DNA of 64,000 nucleotides from Trichuris trichiura (lineage: Eukaryota; Nematoda; Enoplea; Trichinellida; Trichuridae). This document shows positions 26,782 through 38,305 of the stretch, piece by piece (the stretch's first letter is position 1; each line of letters begins with the position of its first letter). The stretch is from positions 186,001-250,000 of the forward strand of contig JBAJFE010000026.1 of NCBI GenBank assembly GCA_037903355.1, in the 5' to 3' direction. The translations under genes were made by a program, and so were the position numbers. The notes under the pieces are model-generated. The model had not been told where the DNA came from and did no database searches. It saw only the letters and a list, made by a program, of their open reading frames with translations.

Positions 26782-29700
26782 TCAAGCAACATAGCGGTAC
26801 ACTTTGTGATCCTTCGCATCGCGAGACAAATAGTCACGATCTATAAGGCTTTCAATGCGCATCTTGATCATGCCAGGGAAAGGAACGAATCTCCCTTTCA
26901 ACTGACCAATCACCTGAAAGTATCCATTAATGATAGTCAGGTAACGAAAAAGAATTTTTAAAATATCAAAAATAAACTATACCTCCGTAATGAGGGCATC
27001 GTGGCGTAACGACTTGCGAGCTTTCATAATACGAACTATAGCTGCTTCCACTTCCAATCTTCTTTGATCGTCGATTTTTTGACGCATTTCCTGCTCTTCG
27101 GGTTCTTGGTCCATTCGACTGGATAATGTTGGGATTTTGACGCGATGAAGACGGGAAGTGAACGAGTCGTTCACCCAAAATTTGTCTTCCGCACCTGGAA
27201 GCAATTAAGGCTAATTTTTTTTGGGGAAAAAACCGTCTTCATCGCACTTTTACCTATACGCTTTGAAGGATCATCGACCGTTGGTAAACGACATAGTACA
27301 CGTTGCTTTGGCTTGCCAGCTGTAAGTGAAAGCAGCGTTCTTTTTAGGTCCCTTTCGACAATGCCCGTTTCCGACTCAATTTGCTATACAACACTGCCTT
27401 AGCGAGCCAAAAGTCGAAATGACGAAATTCACCTTGTATGTCAAGCAAGCCTTTCGGTTAAAAAGCATTAGGACGCACATCTGATACGTGGAAACGCATA
27501 GTATATGCTTTTGGCATTGAACTTGGCTTCCCGTTGCGTCAAAGTGATCATTTCCGCGCGGATAAAAGTAGGCATTTATGTCGACTGTTCCAAGATGGGG
27601 TTGCAACGTGATCGATCGACCGCTGTGATTATTCAAATAAAGCCTAAATCGCAAAAACAGAAACCCAACTCGCGATTAGCTACGGAGACGCGGAAAAATA
27701 CGTTTTCAACTTTTCAAACGTTGTTTCAACCGCTCGAGGAATAATGCAATTAGGGGAAGGGTTCGTAGTTGGCCAAAATCCAGTGGTCAGTATGGACGCC
27801 GATATTTCTACTTCCGATGAGCTCTTCGTAAAAGCAACATTTTTAAAAAGCATATTCGCAAAAGGCGCGTATAAACTCTGACATACCGACGGGCCTTTTT
27901 CCCGCTCTTCTCGGTATAGTTTCATAAAAGTTGCCGAAAGTTGGACATCTTTGAACATGCCTTCTATCTTATTCGTAAACTGACATCCACATTCGGTCTG
28001 TAAAGCATTTCAAAAAAATTAAAACAAGGCGACTGGTTATGCTAAGTTACAACTTTAACAAAGAACACTGTTGCGCGATATCAAATATCGGTAAAGTTTT
28101 AAAAAACTGTTTTTTATCAAGTTAAAACAACTTGTAAAAACTCAGCAATATGCTACAGATATTCACACCTGCCGGCGACCACTAATGCCTACTATTAGGG
28201 AAAAAAGTTTCCCTGGTGCGTCAAAAAAGCGGATAATGATATAGGACTAGGTACGGTAATTCGCAGGTTACTGTAATACCTGAGCATCCTTAATTTGAAA
28301 AAATTGATCTGTGCTGAAATGATGGAAATATGTACCCTGAGCTTGGAAATGACACTTTTCTCCGCGTCATCGGAAACGGTTCGGCTATTGAGCAAACGTT
28401 TTCCAAGATGCTGCTTGTAATATCGTTCAAAAATGTCTTTGTCCTGCAAAAGACGAAACAGCACCATGGCTTTGTCGATGATTGATTCCAATTCGGTGTC
28501 GTTCATCTGTAAAAAAAATTTCAACAATAAAGTACGCGCATCTACGAGGTAAGAGCTTCACGCTTTACCGCCTTGGAACCTCGACGCAAACGATCGTCGA
28601 TGAAGAGACTTAAATACTCGGGCGCTCGGTTGTCCAGATTCAAAAAGTAGGCAAAATCGCTGGAAATTATTTTGCTGATTTCGCAGTTGGATTCAAATGC
28701 TTCCTTTAAGAATCGATCGCAATCGTCTTTCAGGTCGATCAAATTCTGTCAAAGGTCGTCGATGAAAAATGAACCAGCGTAAAACAAGGAAAAAAAATTT
28801 TCGCAACCTGTATGAACTTGACGGGCGTGACCAACTTGTCGTCCTTCAATTCTTGAACACGCGATCTTCCCTGCGCTCGAAGGTAACCGGACAACGTTGT
28901 TGTCAATACATTCAAGCCTTCCTCAACGCGTAGCAGCAGCCTGTACATACAGTTGAGATCGTCGAAACGGTTATCCTTCAGCATGGAGACGAGACCGGAG
29001 GATTCCATTTCGACAACTGCATTCATATGCTTGCTAATCATTTCGGCCTCCAAAACCTCAAGCGCAATTTCGATCAGCAATTCACGAAAGGAAAGTTGGC
29101 GAAAAATAAAGCATGCAAATTTACACTGATGACTTTGCACTCAGTTTTTGAATCCATGTAATGTTTAGCAAAGTAAGACTCTTCGATGATTCTCTGATTG
29201 ACTTTACGAATGTAAACGCTGGCATTTTCTTCCGAAAGATACGCGTTGCTTTCTCTCTAAACAACGTGTGCACTACAGACATTTGCGCGTAAGCTATCAC
29301 ATCAAATATTCACTTGAAAGAACTCCGCCGAGCGCAGCAGAAAAGGAACTTCAAAATCTTCCTCGTAAACTGTTCGAGAATTGACGCCTAAAGCCATCAG
29401 CATTTGACACGCTGTCTTTAGGTTCACTCTAAAACAAAAAAACCAACGCCTTTCAAAAGTCATACTGTATAAACGAACTTGCGCATAACACAGTAAGAAA
29501 AATGAATTAAAAGTACTTACAAGTTAACGGCGTATCCCTGACGCTTTGCGGCTACCATTTTTAAAAGGTCCTCCGTAAGATGTTCCCGAATTCCTTCGTA
29601 ACGGATCACCTCGTCGCGAAAAAGAATAAGGCCCAAATTATAGACGGATTCAACGCAATGCTGCTGTACGTAAACTCTGTCCTGCGAAATGGCAAAAGTA

Positions 29701-30268
29701 AAAGCCCAAAATTGTCAGCCGAAAAACAGCGGTTGCGTACCATGTACATTAGGATATCGCGAATCATCACCATACTGGTCGTATGGTCATGCCACGCTTT
29801 GTTCAACACTTCCAGCAAGTCGTTGTTCAGGGCGTTCAGAACATCAACGCGGACCTGACGCAACAAATCAAATTGAAATCAAGGTTGCGGGTGGAAAATT
29901 TTCAGAATTCAATTATCGTAGGCAAGGACAGCCAATGGTTGGTGGAAAAAAGAGCCTACTTTGTCGACAAGATGTTCCATGACAACTTCGCGTAAACCAT
30001 TGTACAACTTATCGCCGTGCTTATGCAATACCATTGTGTAAGCGTTGCGATAAAGCTCCTCGAAGGACAGCACCGAATTGTTCTGATTTTGAATCATTTG
30101 AATTGCACACCGAAGCAGCTCCCATGTGGACTGAACGTAGCTTTCGTCCATGTTCATCTGTACGATAGAGCAACTATTTCGAACGGCAAAACTCCAAAAG
30201 TTCATTACGCTTACGGGAAATGCTCTAATGCGCATTCTCGATCCACTTTCAGGCCGTAAGATAGACAT
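26782..30268 (-). CDS. cul-3: cullin-3, scaffold of BTB-CRL3 ubiquitin ligases
   Basis: Cullin-3 bridges BTB-domain substrate receptors to the RING protein Rbx1. The start [18 protein letters not shown] is followed by a small intron and [15 protein letters not shown], then the diagnostic [20 protein letters not shown] (30.05 kb). Cullin repeats follow ([29 protein letters not shown] near 29.0 kb; [20 protein letters not shown] near 28.6 kb). The cullin-homology domain has [20 protein letters not shown] (28.4 kb), [15 protein letters not shown] and [19 protein letters not shown]. The C-terminal winged-helix has the neddylation motif [20 protein letters not shown] and ends DHKVYRYVA. The ATG lies one base after a splice acceptor (TTTCTGTTAG). 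The exon borders near 29.1-29.6 kb are less certain. Confidence 0.97.
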
Positions 30269-31107
30269 TCTAACAGAAACAAGTAGCGATCACTTCGATG
30301 GACTAAAATTTTATATTAGCATTACTGGATTAGAAGTCGTTTCCTTACTATTATTCGCTATTTGGATGGCAGAGACGGTCGAAAAACTTTGAGATGAAAC
30401 CACATAATAGTAGCACAGCTGATAGAGACCGTAAAAAGGGAGGTATACTGTTGTTGTCAGGTACAATAAGATGAGATAAGGAAATAACGTCCCAGTTCAG
30501 CGAACTGATATTGTCCCTGCGGAAAAACGGCTTGCTGGCCTAAAACATTTATTCTCAAAGGGCGGTGAGACATTTTGAATCTGCTATGGAACAGTTCAAC
30601 GGAATTGCTAAAAAACAAAGGCGGAGCGGTGGAAAGCTTACGAACTGTTAAGTGACGCTACTCTGGATGAAAAAAACCTTTCGCAAAATAATAGCAGGAA
30701 AAGATGCATCGGAGAGCAGGCGGCATGTAGGGGGCGCCCCGGTCGTTGGCGGGTAAAATGTTGGGAAACTACGACTGAAAGCGAACGAAAAAACCAACTT
30801 CTCACATTTGGGACATTTTTAAAAATCACTCACAGCGCTCTCTACGGCATTACATGGCAAAATAAGGCAAGCTTTACCACGACTACTGTTGAAGTGTCAC
30901 CCTTCAATCCACCTGCCTATTTTACCCGCCAAATTTTCTTTAGGGTATTCAAGAACGTTTTACACAAATATTGAAGGTACACTGTTTGCCCTAGTTGCGA
31001 TTTTGTTTAAATAATTGTACAGTAAGTTTTCACAAACGATGTGCAGGTTACTCAAAGCAAAAAGACCGCCTCAAACCTCGCATTCATTTACGTCACGAAA
31101 ACTGGCG
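30269..31107. other. intergenic between SYF2 and cullin-3
   Basis: Upstream of cullin-3 and downstream of SYF2, both on the minus strand and about 0.9 kb apart. No coding exon or repeat was recognised. Confidence 0.5.
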
Positions 31108-31113
31108 TTTATT
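31108..31113 (-). promoter_or_regulatory. polyadenylation signal of SYF2
   Basis: AATAAA on the minus strand (TTTATT on plus), 54 bases after the SYF2 stop codon. Confidence 0.6.
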
Positions 31114-31167
31114 TTAAACATTAATATACAGTATCTAATTTTTAAAACAACGAAAACACTGCAGCGA

Positions 31168-31812
31168 TCAAATGGCCGTGCCTCGTTCGAGATTTTGCTT
31201 AATGTCTTCCGTGTATTTACCATAGAAACGCTCCAACTTTTCGTTGTACCTTCGGTTGCGATTGTTGATGAAATCGATTGGAGCGTCCGGATCAAATATA
31301 CGACTTCTGCGAAACTTGCTTCGTTTTTCCATTTGCTGATGAACGTCCTCTACGAGACGATCAATGGCTTTGTCCGAAGGATAATGGGCATCTTGAATCA
31401 ACGTATTAACTGACGGATAGAACTCGTCGCCCAGAAAGTTCTTCATTCGCCGATATTCTTCAAAGTCCGGTTTCAGCTGCCTTGTCAATCGGTTGTACTG
31501 TCGCAAGGTCATCGCGTCGTACGTGGAAAATCCCACGTCCGGATTCTTCTTTTTGCGCTTCATTTGTTGCGATTTTTCGACAAAATCCGATTGAACATTT
31601 AGCAACTTGACTTGGTCGTAGTCTTCGCCTTTGCTTTCGGCTTCCTGACGTTTTTCCAAATCCTCCATTTCCCACTGCATCCGTTGCTGCTTGGCTTCCC
31701 AGTTGGCCGGAAGCTTGCTGCGACGATCCTCTTCAACCACGTCTTGATGATTCAGTTTGCGAGCCTCGTTTCGTCTCATGCGCAACTCGTGCAACTTTTT
31801 CATTCGATCCAT
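31168..31812 (-). CDS. SYF2: pre-mRNA-splicing factor SYF2
   Basis: An intronless 214-residue protein, close to the usual length of SYF2 (p29/GCIP-interacting protein). SYF2 is a component of the Prp19/NTC-associated spliceosome complex, in the nucleus. The sequence is highly charged and helical, with the diagnostic FSTYDAMTLRQYNRLTRQLK and LKPDFEEYRRMK, then FYPSVNTLIQDAHYPSDKAI and a basic end KFRRSRIFDPDAPIDFINNR. The ATG is 7 nt after a splice acceptor (GAAATAGCAG). Since the coding region has no cis intron, that site supports trans-splicing or a 5' UTR intron. The identity is secure. Confidence 0.97.
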   Translation of the reverse strand: MDRMKKLHELRMRRNEARKLNHQDVVEEDRRSKLPANWEAKQQRMQWEMEDLEKRQEAESKGEDYDQVKLLNVQSDFVEKSQQMKRKKKNPDVGFSTYDAMTLRQYNRLTRQLKPDFEEYRRMKNFLGDEFYPSVNTLIQDAHYPSDKAIDRLVEDVHQQMEKRSKFRRSRIFDPDAPIDFINNRNRRYNEKLERFYGKYTEDIKQNLERGTAI

Positions 31813-32088
31813 ATTTATTCTGCTATTTCAACGTCTCGAATTAACAATTTCCACTCGCGCAATGAAATAAAAGCCTGTAAAAATTTACCTCAGCCACTTG
31901 GACGACTTTAAACTGGGGAAGCAGTAGAAACTGTTAACAAATTCTTCTACAGTAAATTTGTATAGTAGTCAAGTACCAATAACTACAGTAGGATTTTAAT
32001 AGAATTTCGACGCAATGTGTCAAATGTGGCGTTATATTCGCAATGGCGTACGCTATAGGCCACGCGAAGCCATAGCTAAGGCGATATT

Positions 32089-32480
32089 TCAATTAAACCT
32101 TTCGTCACTTTCGTCAGTCAGCGTACAGTTTGATCCGTTCGTACCGACGAACAGGTCGGCCAGGTTGGATATTTTATTTTTAATTTTTCGCGCTCGGCAT
32201 GTAGACGCTTTAGGCAGTTCTTGAACGTTGTCAAATCGAATCGCATCTTTCAAACTAATCCAAAATGCTCTGTCGACTTTAGTGTCACTAACGATCGCTG
32301 CTCGCCGACGGTTCAATGCGTTTTTGGTAAGCCACTTTAGACGTTTAGACAAACAGATTGTCACTTTGCTTTTCCAGCCGACGGCAGAAAGTTATATTGC
32401 GATTGTGCGCAGTTGTCTCTGCTTGATATATTGAACATTCTTCTAAAGTTTTCTTCGCTTGGCGATAAAACGGACCCGGA
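32089..32480 (-). CDS. unidentified possible coding region upstream of SYF2
   Basis: Two open stretches in different frames overlap here on the minus strand: one with VPGPFYRQAKKTLEEC and NITFCRRLEKQ (about 32.48-32.35 kb), the next with LTKNALNRRRAAIVSD and FWISLKDAIRFDNVQELPKA ending SDERFN and a stop at 32089. No convincing short intron joins them. They may be exons of a small gene, a decayed gene, or chance. No family is recognised. It lies just 5' of SYF2 on the same strand, so co-transcription is possible. Confidence 0.3.
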
Positions 32481-32670
32481 ACAAGTAAAGTAGATATTTT
32501 GTTAATTTTAAACTCGCATGCTGCATAGCAAAATAGCAACGATTAAATATCACATTTTTTCTTCTTCCGCACTTCAATGCCTACACTAACACATACACAC
32601 GTAAAAAACGCGATAAGTTTGCAGAGGTATAAGGAGCAAAGTTAAATTTAAAAGTGTTGCTACTCAGGCT

Positions 32671-34492
32671 CTACTCAGGCTCCCGAAGGTCATCACGACC
32701 CTTCTTCCTTGGAGGCTCTAAGTCGTAGCGTTCCGCTTCTCTAAAATGCAAGAAATCGATTAGTTTGCCAAATACAACTTTTTCAGCTTAAATTTTAAAA
32801 AAAAACATATATATACAATGATTTCGAATGAACTGCTAACTTCAAAAAAGATGACGATTGGGAAAAAAGAAAACTAATCCTTCAACATGACGACCGATAC
32901 AACATTTTATTCTGCCTTTTTAAGTGGACGATATCAAAGTCACCCGTTAACATGACCATATGTGCAATTTCACAGAGGCAACGATGTGAGCATGATAAAC
33001 CCGACAACTTAAAATAAGAATGCACTTTCGGTATGCGCAGTTGATTGAAAGCGAATATCCCGTCGACTTGAATGTGAAACGCTTCTGTCAAGAAACGATC
33101 AGTATCCAAAAATCGAAAACCAATGAACCTTCACCATCACTCTGGCAGTCTCAAAAAGCACATCATAGTTGGAATTATCTAATATTTGACGCATTTAAGA
33201 AAATGATACCTCAGTACGAAACAAAGACAAGAAAGTACTATAGAAGCGCTGACAGTTCGTTCGATATGAAAATATTTCAATAAGAAGCTTAATTAATAGG
33301 GGTTCCCGACAAAAACCCGAAATCGTCTTTCAAAAAGAAGTGACCAATAGGCAAGAAACAGTTTGGCGACAAAAAGCTCAAAGGCGATTGGCAAAAAATA
33401 GGGAATACAACCAAAGTCTTACCTAGTTAAAGGCTCTTCGTGCGCACAACTCGCTGTTGAGATTAGAGTATGCGATTTTTCCGCTTCGCCTTCGGAAATA
33501 CCGTCAGAGTTCTGTAGTGTCCCAACAATGTTATCTGAAGCCGGGTTGACATGACTGGACGATGGTACTTGCTCATCGGTGCCCAAGACTGTAGACTCAT
33601 TTTGTCCATCCAACTTTTCAACGCTTACTTTTGATTTAAAGTTGCCCTTACATTCATTCTTGCCAGGTTGGGCGGCAAAAGGCAAATTTGAATCGACATC
33701 ATCCTTACTATCCGCCATTGAAGAAGAAGAAGAAGCAAAATTCTGTGTCAACACTTCGGTTTCAGCTTCGGAAATCTTTTGAAAGTTTGACGTGGCAGAT
33801 ACTTCGGCTGAGGTCAATGTACTTTGCCATAAAGCTTCAATACTTGGCATCGGCGAGGTTGCACTTGTCGGCGTAGTGGGAGAAATTGTCAACGTAATGG
33901 AATTTTTCCGCTCCGAAAACATACCATGAATATCCGATGTAGGACTATCGTCCGTATCATTTTCATTCGCTTCCTCATCTTCTTGAGACAAATCTGTTAA
34001 CCACTCGAGAGACCCATTCAATTCTACGTAGTCTCGTTCAGTTTCACGACGACCATCTACGTCCACCGTGCTGACCACGTGTACGGTTTTCTCCAAAGCG
34101 CGCATGAACTTGTCAACCTGCTTGTAATGCTCATTGGGCTTTAACAGTAACTCGCATAACCGCTGTATAGTGAAAGGTGCCGCCTCGAAATCGCTAAGAC
34201 GTTTCATAATGCGATATTTCATATGAGCAACATCGGACAAACCGGTGCCACTGGGTGACACTCCATTGCACATAGCCTCTATAACTTTGTCAACTTGGGC
34301 CATAATAAACGGTTGAACTATAGACCAGTCGAACGCTGGTTTTCCACTTTGAGCCACGTAAGCTAAATATCCGTACAACGAGTCCTCCAGATGCTTGTCC
34401 AACTGCGCGTCCGCCGCTCCCGTAGAATCGCTTTTTTCTCTGAACTCACGCAAAGCTTCCTGGTAGACTTGAAGGCTATCATTTTGCACCAT
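32671..34492 (-). CDS. PPP4R2: protein phosphatase 4 regulatory subunit 2
   Basis: PPP4R2 is a regulatory subunit of the nuclear/centrosomal PP4 phosphatase, which acts in DNA repair and SMN complex maturation. A large exon (33423-34492) and a last exon (32671-32740) give 379 residues. The conserved N-terminal domain has AYVAQSGKPAFDWSIVQPFI and the diagnostic APFTIQRLCELLLKPNEHYK followed by QVDKFMRALEKTVHVVS. The rest is acidic and Ser/Thr-rich, as in the family. The last exon encodes a basic tail (PPRKKGRDD) like a nuclear localisation signal. The large exon ends ...PLTR, where the splice donor AG|GTAA also supplies an in-frame TAA at 33419, so unspliced RNA would stop there. The ATG is 8 nt after a splice acceptor (GACCTTTCAG). 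Confidence 0.93.
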
Positions 34493-35998
34493 TTCAAAAT
34501 CTGAAAGGTCATTAAATAAAAAGCAAAGTCGAAGCGCCCAAATAAGCACCTAACGAGAGCGTTAATGGCATCAACAAGTAAATTACAGTTTAAACAAGAA
34601 GACCATTTAAAGAAAGTGATGAAAACGGTTGCAATCAAATACGCCAGCAGCGAAGAAAATAAGAATAAAAATTCTGTAGCAAGCAAGCAACAAGCTTAAC
34701 GCTAGAGCGCCAGCAATTTCGACAAATTGCCGCCGACAAGAGAAAATGATTTGAGCACTACAGTAATACAAAACACATTAATGATTAGGAGGTACGAGTT
34801 ATACTGTTTTAACTGCTCTCCATCTAGCATGCGCCCAAAGCAGAAAGTTGAACAATTTCTGCTAACGAAGCAAATTATTTCGCATTTAGTTGCTTTTTTT
34901 CGATTTTAAAGCAGTTTTTGATTTGGTTTGGACATAGTAATTATTGAAACTGTTGATTTTAAACCAATGAAACTTCGAGCCAAAAATAAATGCCACACAG
35001 CGGAAAAATGACCAGTTTTCTTCTCGCTGAAAAGTTTCAGGCGAAGCGTCGAAACAGCAGTGCGTGTAATGATGCTTCAAGTAGAGTAAGGGCAAAAATG
35101 AATAATTCAATGGTTACGCATGCCAGCATAATCGTTATCCGTAGCTACCCGCGCTTTAAATTTTCTAGGTTCTAATTTTTTAGATTTTTTCTTATCTTAG
35201 CGCCTGGATACCGATTATGAATTTTCAAATTGCGCTAACCTCAATATCTAAAGGCGTACGTTTTGCTCAAGGTGATATAAGTCAAAAAATTTCTTTAGAA
35301 CCCATTGGATGCAAAGCAATTCATTAACATTACTTGCCTGCAATGTACAATTTCGACTCTGTGTCGTTTCGTCGGCGAGGGTTAAATTGACATCTGCTGC
35401 CTTTTCTGCAGGTTTTTTAATACGCGACTAAAGCTCTCGCACAGATCTTTAAAAAGCCATTCCCTTAATGTGGGATACCTTGATCTGGATGAACTGGGCT
35501 TATTTCCAACTCGCACGGAAGTTTAGCTGTTGCTCAAAGTCGCGAGGCTTTTCGCTTAGCCAGAACGTAACAGTCAGTAGTGTCAAAAAAAATTAACGCA
35601 GCAGCGGTTTTATGGAATTGTCGCCTTACTGAATTTAAATGATATAATAAAAGATAACCTGATTTTCGCAACGTCATACTGTAACTTTAGTTTTCATTAA
35701 GAACGTGTTCTCCAAAGATGCGCCTAAACGCCTATCAGATAAAGAAAGCCTTTGAAGTTCCAGTAAAAATAAAAATTGAGTTTTGTGCGGAAAAAACATC
35801 GCTTTTCAACTGTTTCGGACGTCCTCTTCTTTTCAAATTTCTCCACGCGCATTTCAGCAATTTAAATTGCCGCGGGTATTTTAGACAACTGCACCGTTCG
35901 TTTACACTTGCCGCCTTGTTCGCTTGCCATAAAACTCACTTCCTACCTACAGTACGTTGTGCTCAAGTTCATTGCAAGGTCAGGCATACTGTATTTTA
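34493..35998. other. intergenic, nothing recognised
   Basis: A 1.5-kb AT-rich gap between PP4R2 and the unidentified gene at 36-38 kb. Open frames here (for example 35718-36017, plus) have no recognisable features. Confidence 0.45.
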
Positions 35999-38041
35999 CT
36001 ACCGCATAATCTTATAACTCTTTCTGAATTTTTTAAACTTTTTTAAAAAGAATTTTTTTTCCTTACCGCACGAACGTTCGATGGCTGTTATTAAAATGAT
36101 CAAACTGCAGGACCAATGAAGGGAGTATTCTTTAAACAAATCGGATAAACTTGTAGACGGCTCGTACATGTCTGCTAATGTTTCTAGAAACAGTTGACCA
36201 CTTTTGAGCAGATTCAAATGAGACCGCAAACTTTCACGCATCGTAATAACGGAAGGAAAAACTTCAGTAACCAATGACTGACTAGCGTCGTCGGTTTCAA
36301 ACTTCAACAAGCTGCGATTTGCATTACGATACGACAAAAGCGTTTCGTAGGCTGATATTAAGGCCATTGAACGGCGGTCTTCGTCGATTGAATCGGAAAC
36401 GTAAGCTGACGCAACAACGGAAAAGCGACTCGCTTCGTGTTCCCCTGACTTAATAATGAGCAGAAGGTAAACATCAACAAAGGCGTTCATCTTATTAATG
36501 GCCCAATGTTTAAGCAATACGTGCGATAAAAATGCTCTCACTTTCTTGTTGAACATTGTATCATCATATTGATTGGTCAACAAGTGCAAGCCGAGTTTCC
36601 AGGCGAACCTTTGAGCTACAGCTAAACGCCTTTTACAGGCAAATCGTTTGTTCGATAAGCAGTGGTGACCAAAGTTTTGAAGCGTTCGAACAGCTAACGA
36701 CCACTTCCTGTAAAGCAGCGCGTGACGCATCACAAGAGCATTGTAGCCGGACGATCTTATGCTTCTGTCCAAGCGGGAATGTTGCTCGGGATGCTCGCAA
36801 ACATCAAGGAATGTGTGACCAAATTCCAAACATGGAATGGAGACCAACTTTACCGGATCACTTTGTCTATAAATGAGAGAACCCAATTTTTCTATTTGCA
36901 CCAACTTTTGATTGGCAGTTTGTCCCGCGTGACCGAACACTTCGGCTCGAAGACCGCGAGAAATTCTTTGGCGACCGCTTGACTTTTCCCAGGGAATTGT
37001 TGTTGAAAGTTTACCAAAACTTTCAACTATATTTGCTTTGGAGAGAACGCAAAAATAATTCTTCAAAAGATTTCCCATCTTTTTGAATAGTTGCTTGTTG
37101 CACACGGAAAACGGCAAAGGAGGAGTCCATAAAATTTCCTGAGCCATCGTTGACGAAAGCTACAATAAACGCTGTATTAAAATACTCGTTTTGCCAATCG
37201 CTCTTACGCAACTGACCAATATACGTCCGCTGTAGGTGTCAACAATCACTGCGCTTGAAAGCGGATTCGAGTAAAGCATAGAGGTTAAAAATTGGCTATC
37301 ATTTTCAAGAATAACCAATGAATAACGCGACAATATTTTTTTCCTATACAGACCTCGCACTCGATCGCCAAGGCCAACTATCGGCCTAACAATGTCTTTT
37401 GTTAGCTTCTTATCTTCTACACGCAGAAGAGCTAATATATATGTATACATTTCGTCCCTTATGGATACCTCAAGAAAAAAACGCGCTAAATACACTGGAA
37501 TGGAAAGCGGCTGAAAATTACGGGCGATACTCGCTTGCAAAGCTTGAACAACGTGATGCAGTGACTCCAAGTACGCAGCTGATTGGTCATCCAATCAAAC
37601 CATTGTTGAGAACTTAATCCATTTTCTAGCTGCAAATCGAAGATTATGTTCAAAAATAAACTAGCAAGCAACAAGTGTTACCAGTGCCAACGCCACGCTT
37701 GCGCAGTCATTCAAAAAATGCGAAGTTACACCCGCGTATCCTTTGAAGCACTGGTGAAAACACGATTCGACGGAAGAATCCTGGCAGCTCGGAAAGCAAT
37801 TTCGCGACTGTAATTCTTGACAGATCACCAGCGCAGCCATACTAACGCAAGCTATTGTTGAACCATCCTGTTTGGACATCAAAGTACGACGGCCGAATAG
37901 TTCCAACGAGGCGGGCGGCAAACAGCGACACCTCTCTGTAACCTTCCAGGAAAACTTGCACAACGGACAACTGTTTTGGCACTTCCGATACTTTTTTTTC
38001 TTATTCGCGATATGAGAGAAGTACAGTGAGTCCGTTATCAT
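35999..38041 (-). CDS. unidentified long protein, several exons
   Basis: A 382-codon open frame (37147-35999) is preceded by a second one (37594-37160). They join in frame across a 45-57 nt intron (donor TTGC|GTAAGA or TTG|GTCAGT, acceptor TTTATTGTAG), giving ...TYSGRIL-LSSTMAQEIL.... A further upstream frame (38041-37661; GSTIACVSMAALVICQELQS) may be the N-terminal exon, but its junction is unclear because two frames compete near 37.6 kb. The protein looks helical and leucine-rich (FAWKLGLHLLTNQYDD, NAFVDVYLLLIIKSGEH) and ends in a Lys-rich tail (FFLKKFKKFRKSYKIMR). I recognise no domain. Length and uninterrupted frame make chance unlikely. A HEAT-like or other helical-repeat scaffold is possible but not shown. 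Confidence 0.55.
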
Positions 38042-38305
38042 TCAAAAGTCGCCAGATCTGAGTGTGTTTAAAATGTATCTCTAATTTCAATGGCACTGAC
38101 AAAAAGACGACTATTAATGCTTACCAAATAAACAATGAAAACACAGACGCCCTACGTTAACGTCAGACGAAAAGTCAAAAAAATAAGACCCGCCAGTACT
38201 TTATCCGGAACGCTCAGCAGCACAGATGTTACGTACTTTAAACTTCCTTGGATTTTTGAATACGGACAAATAGGAGAGATAGTATGTACAGTAAATTTGT
38301 CAAGC

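Noticed and set aside
32882..33283. Open frames on both strands inside the last PP4R2 intron.
   Set aside because: No splice sites or family features; consistent with chance frames in an intron.
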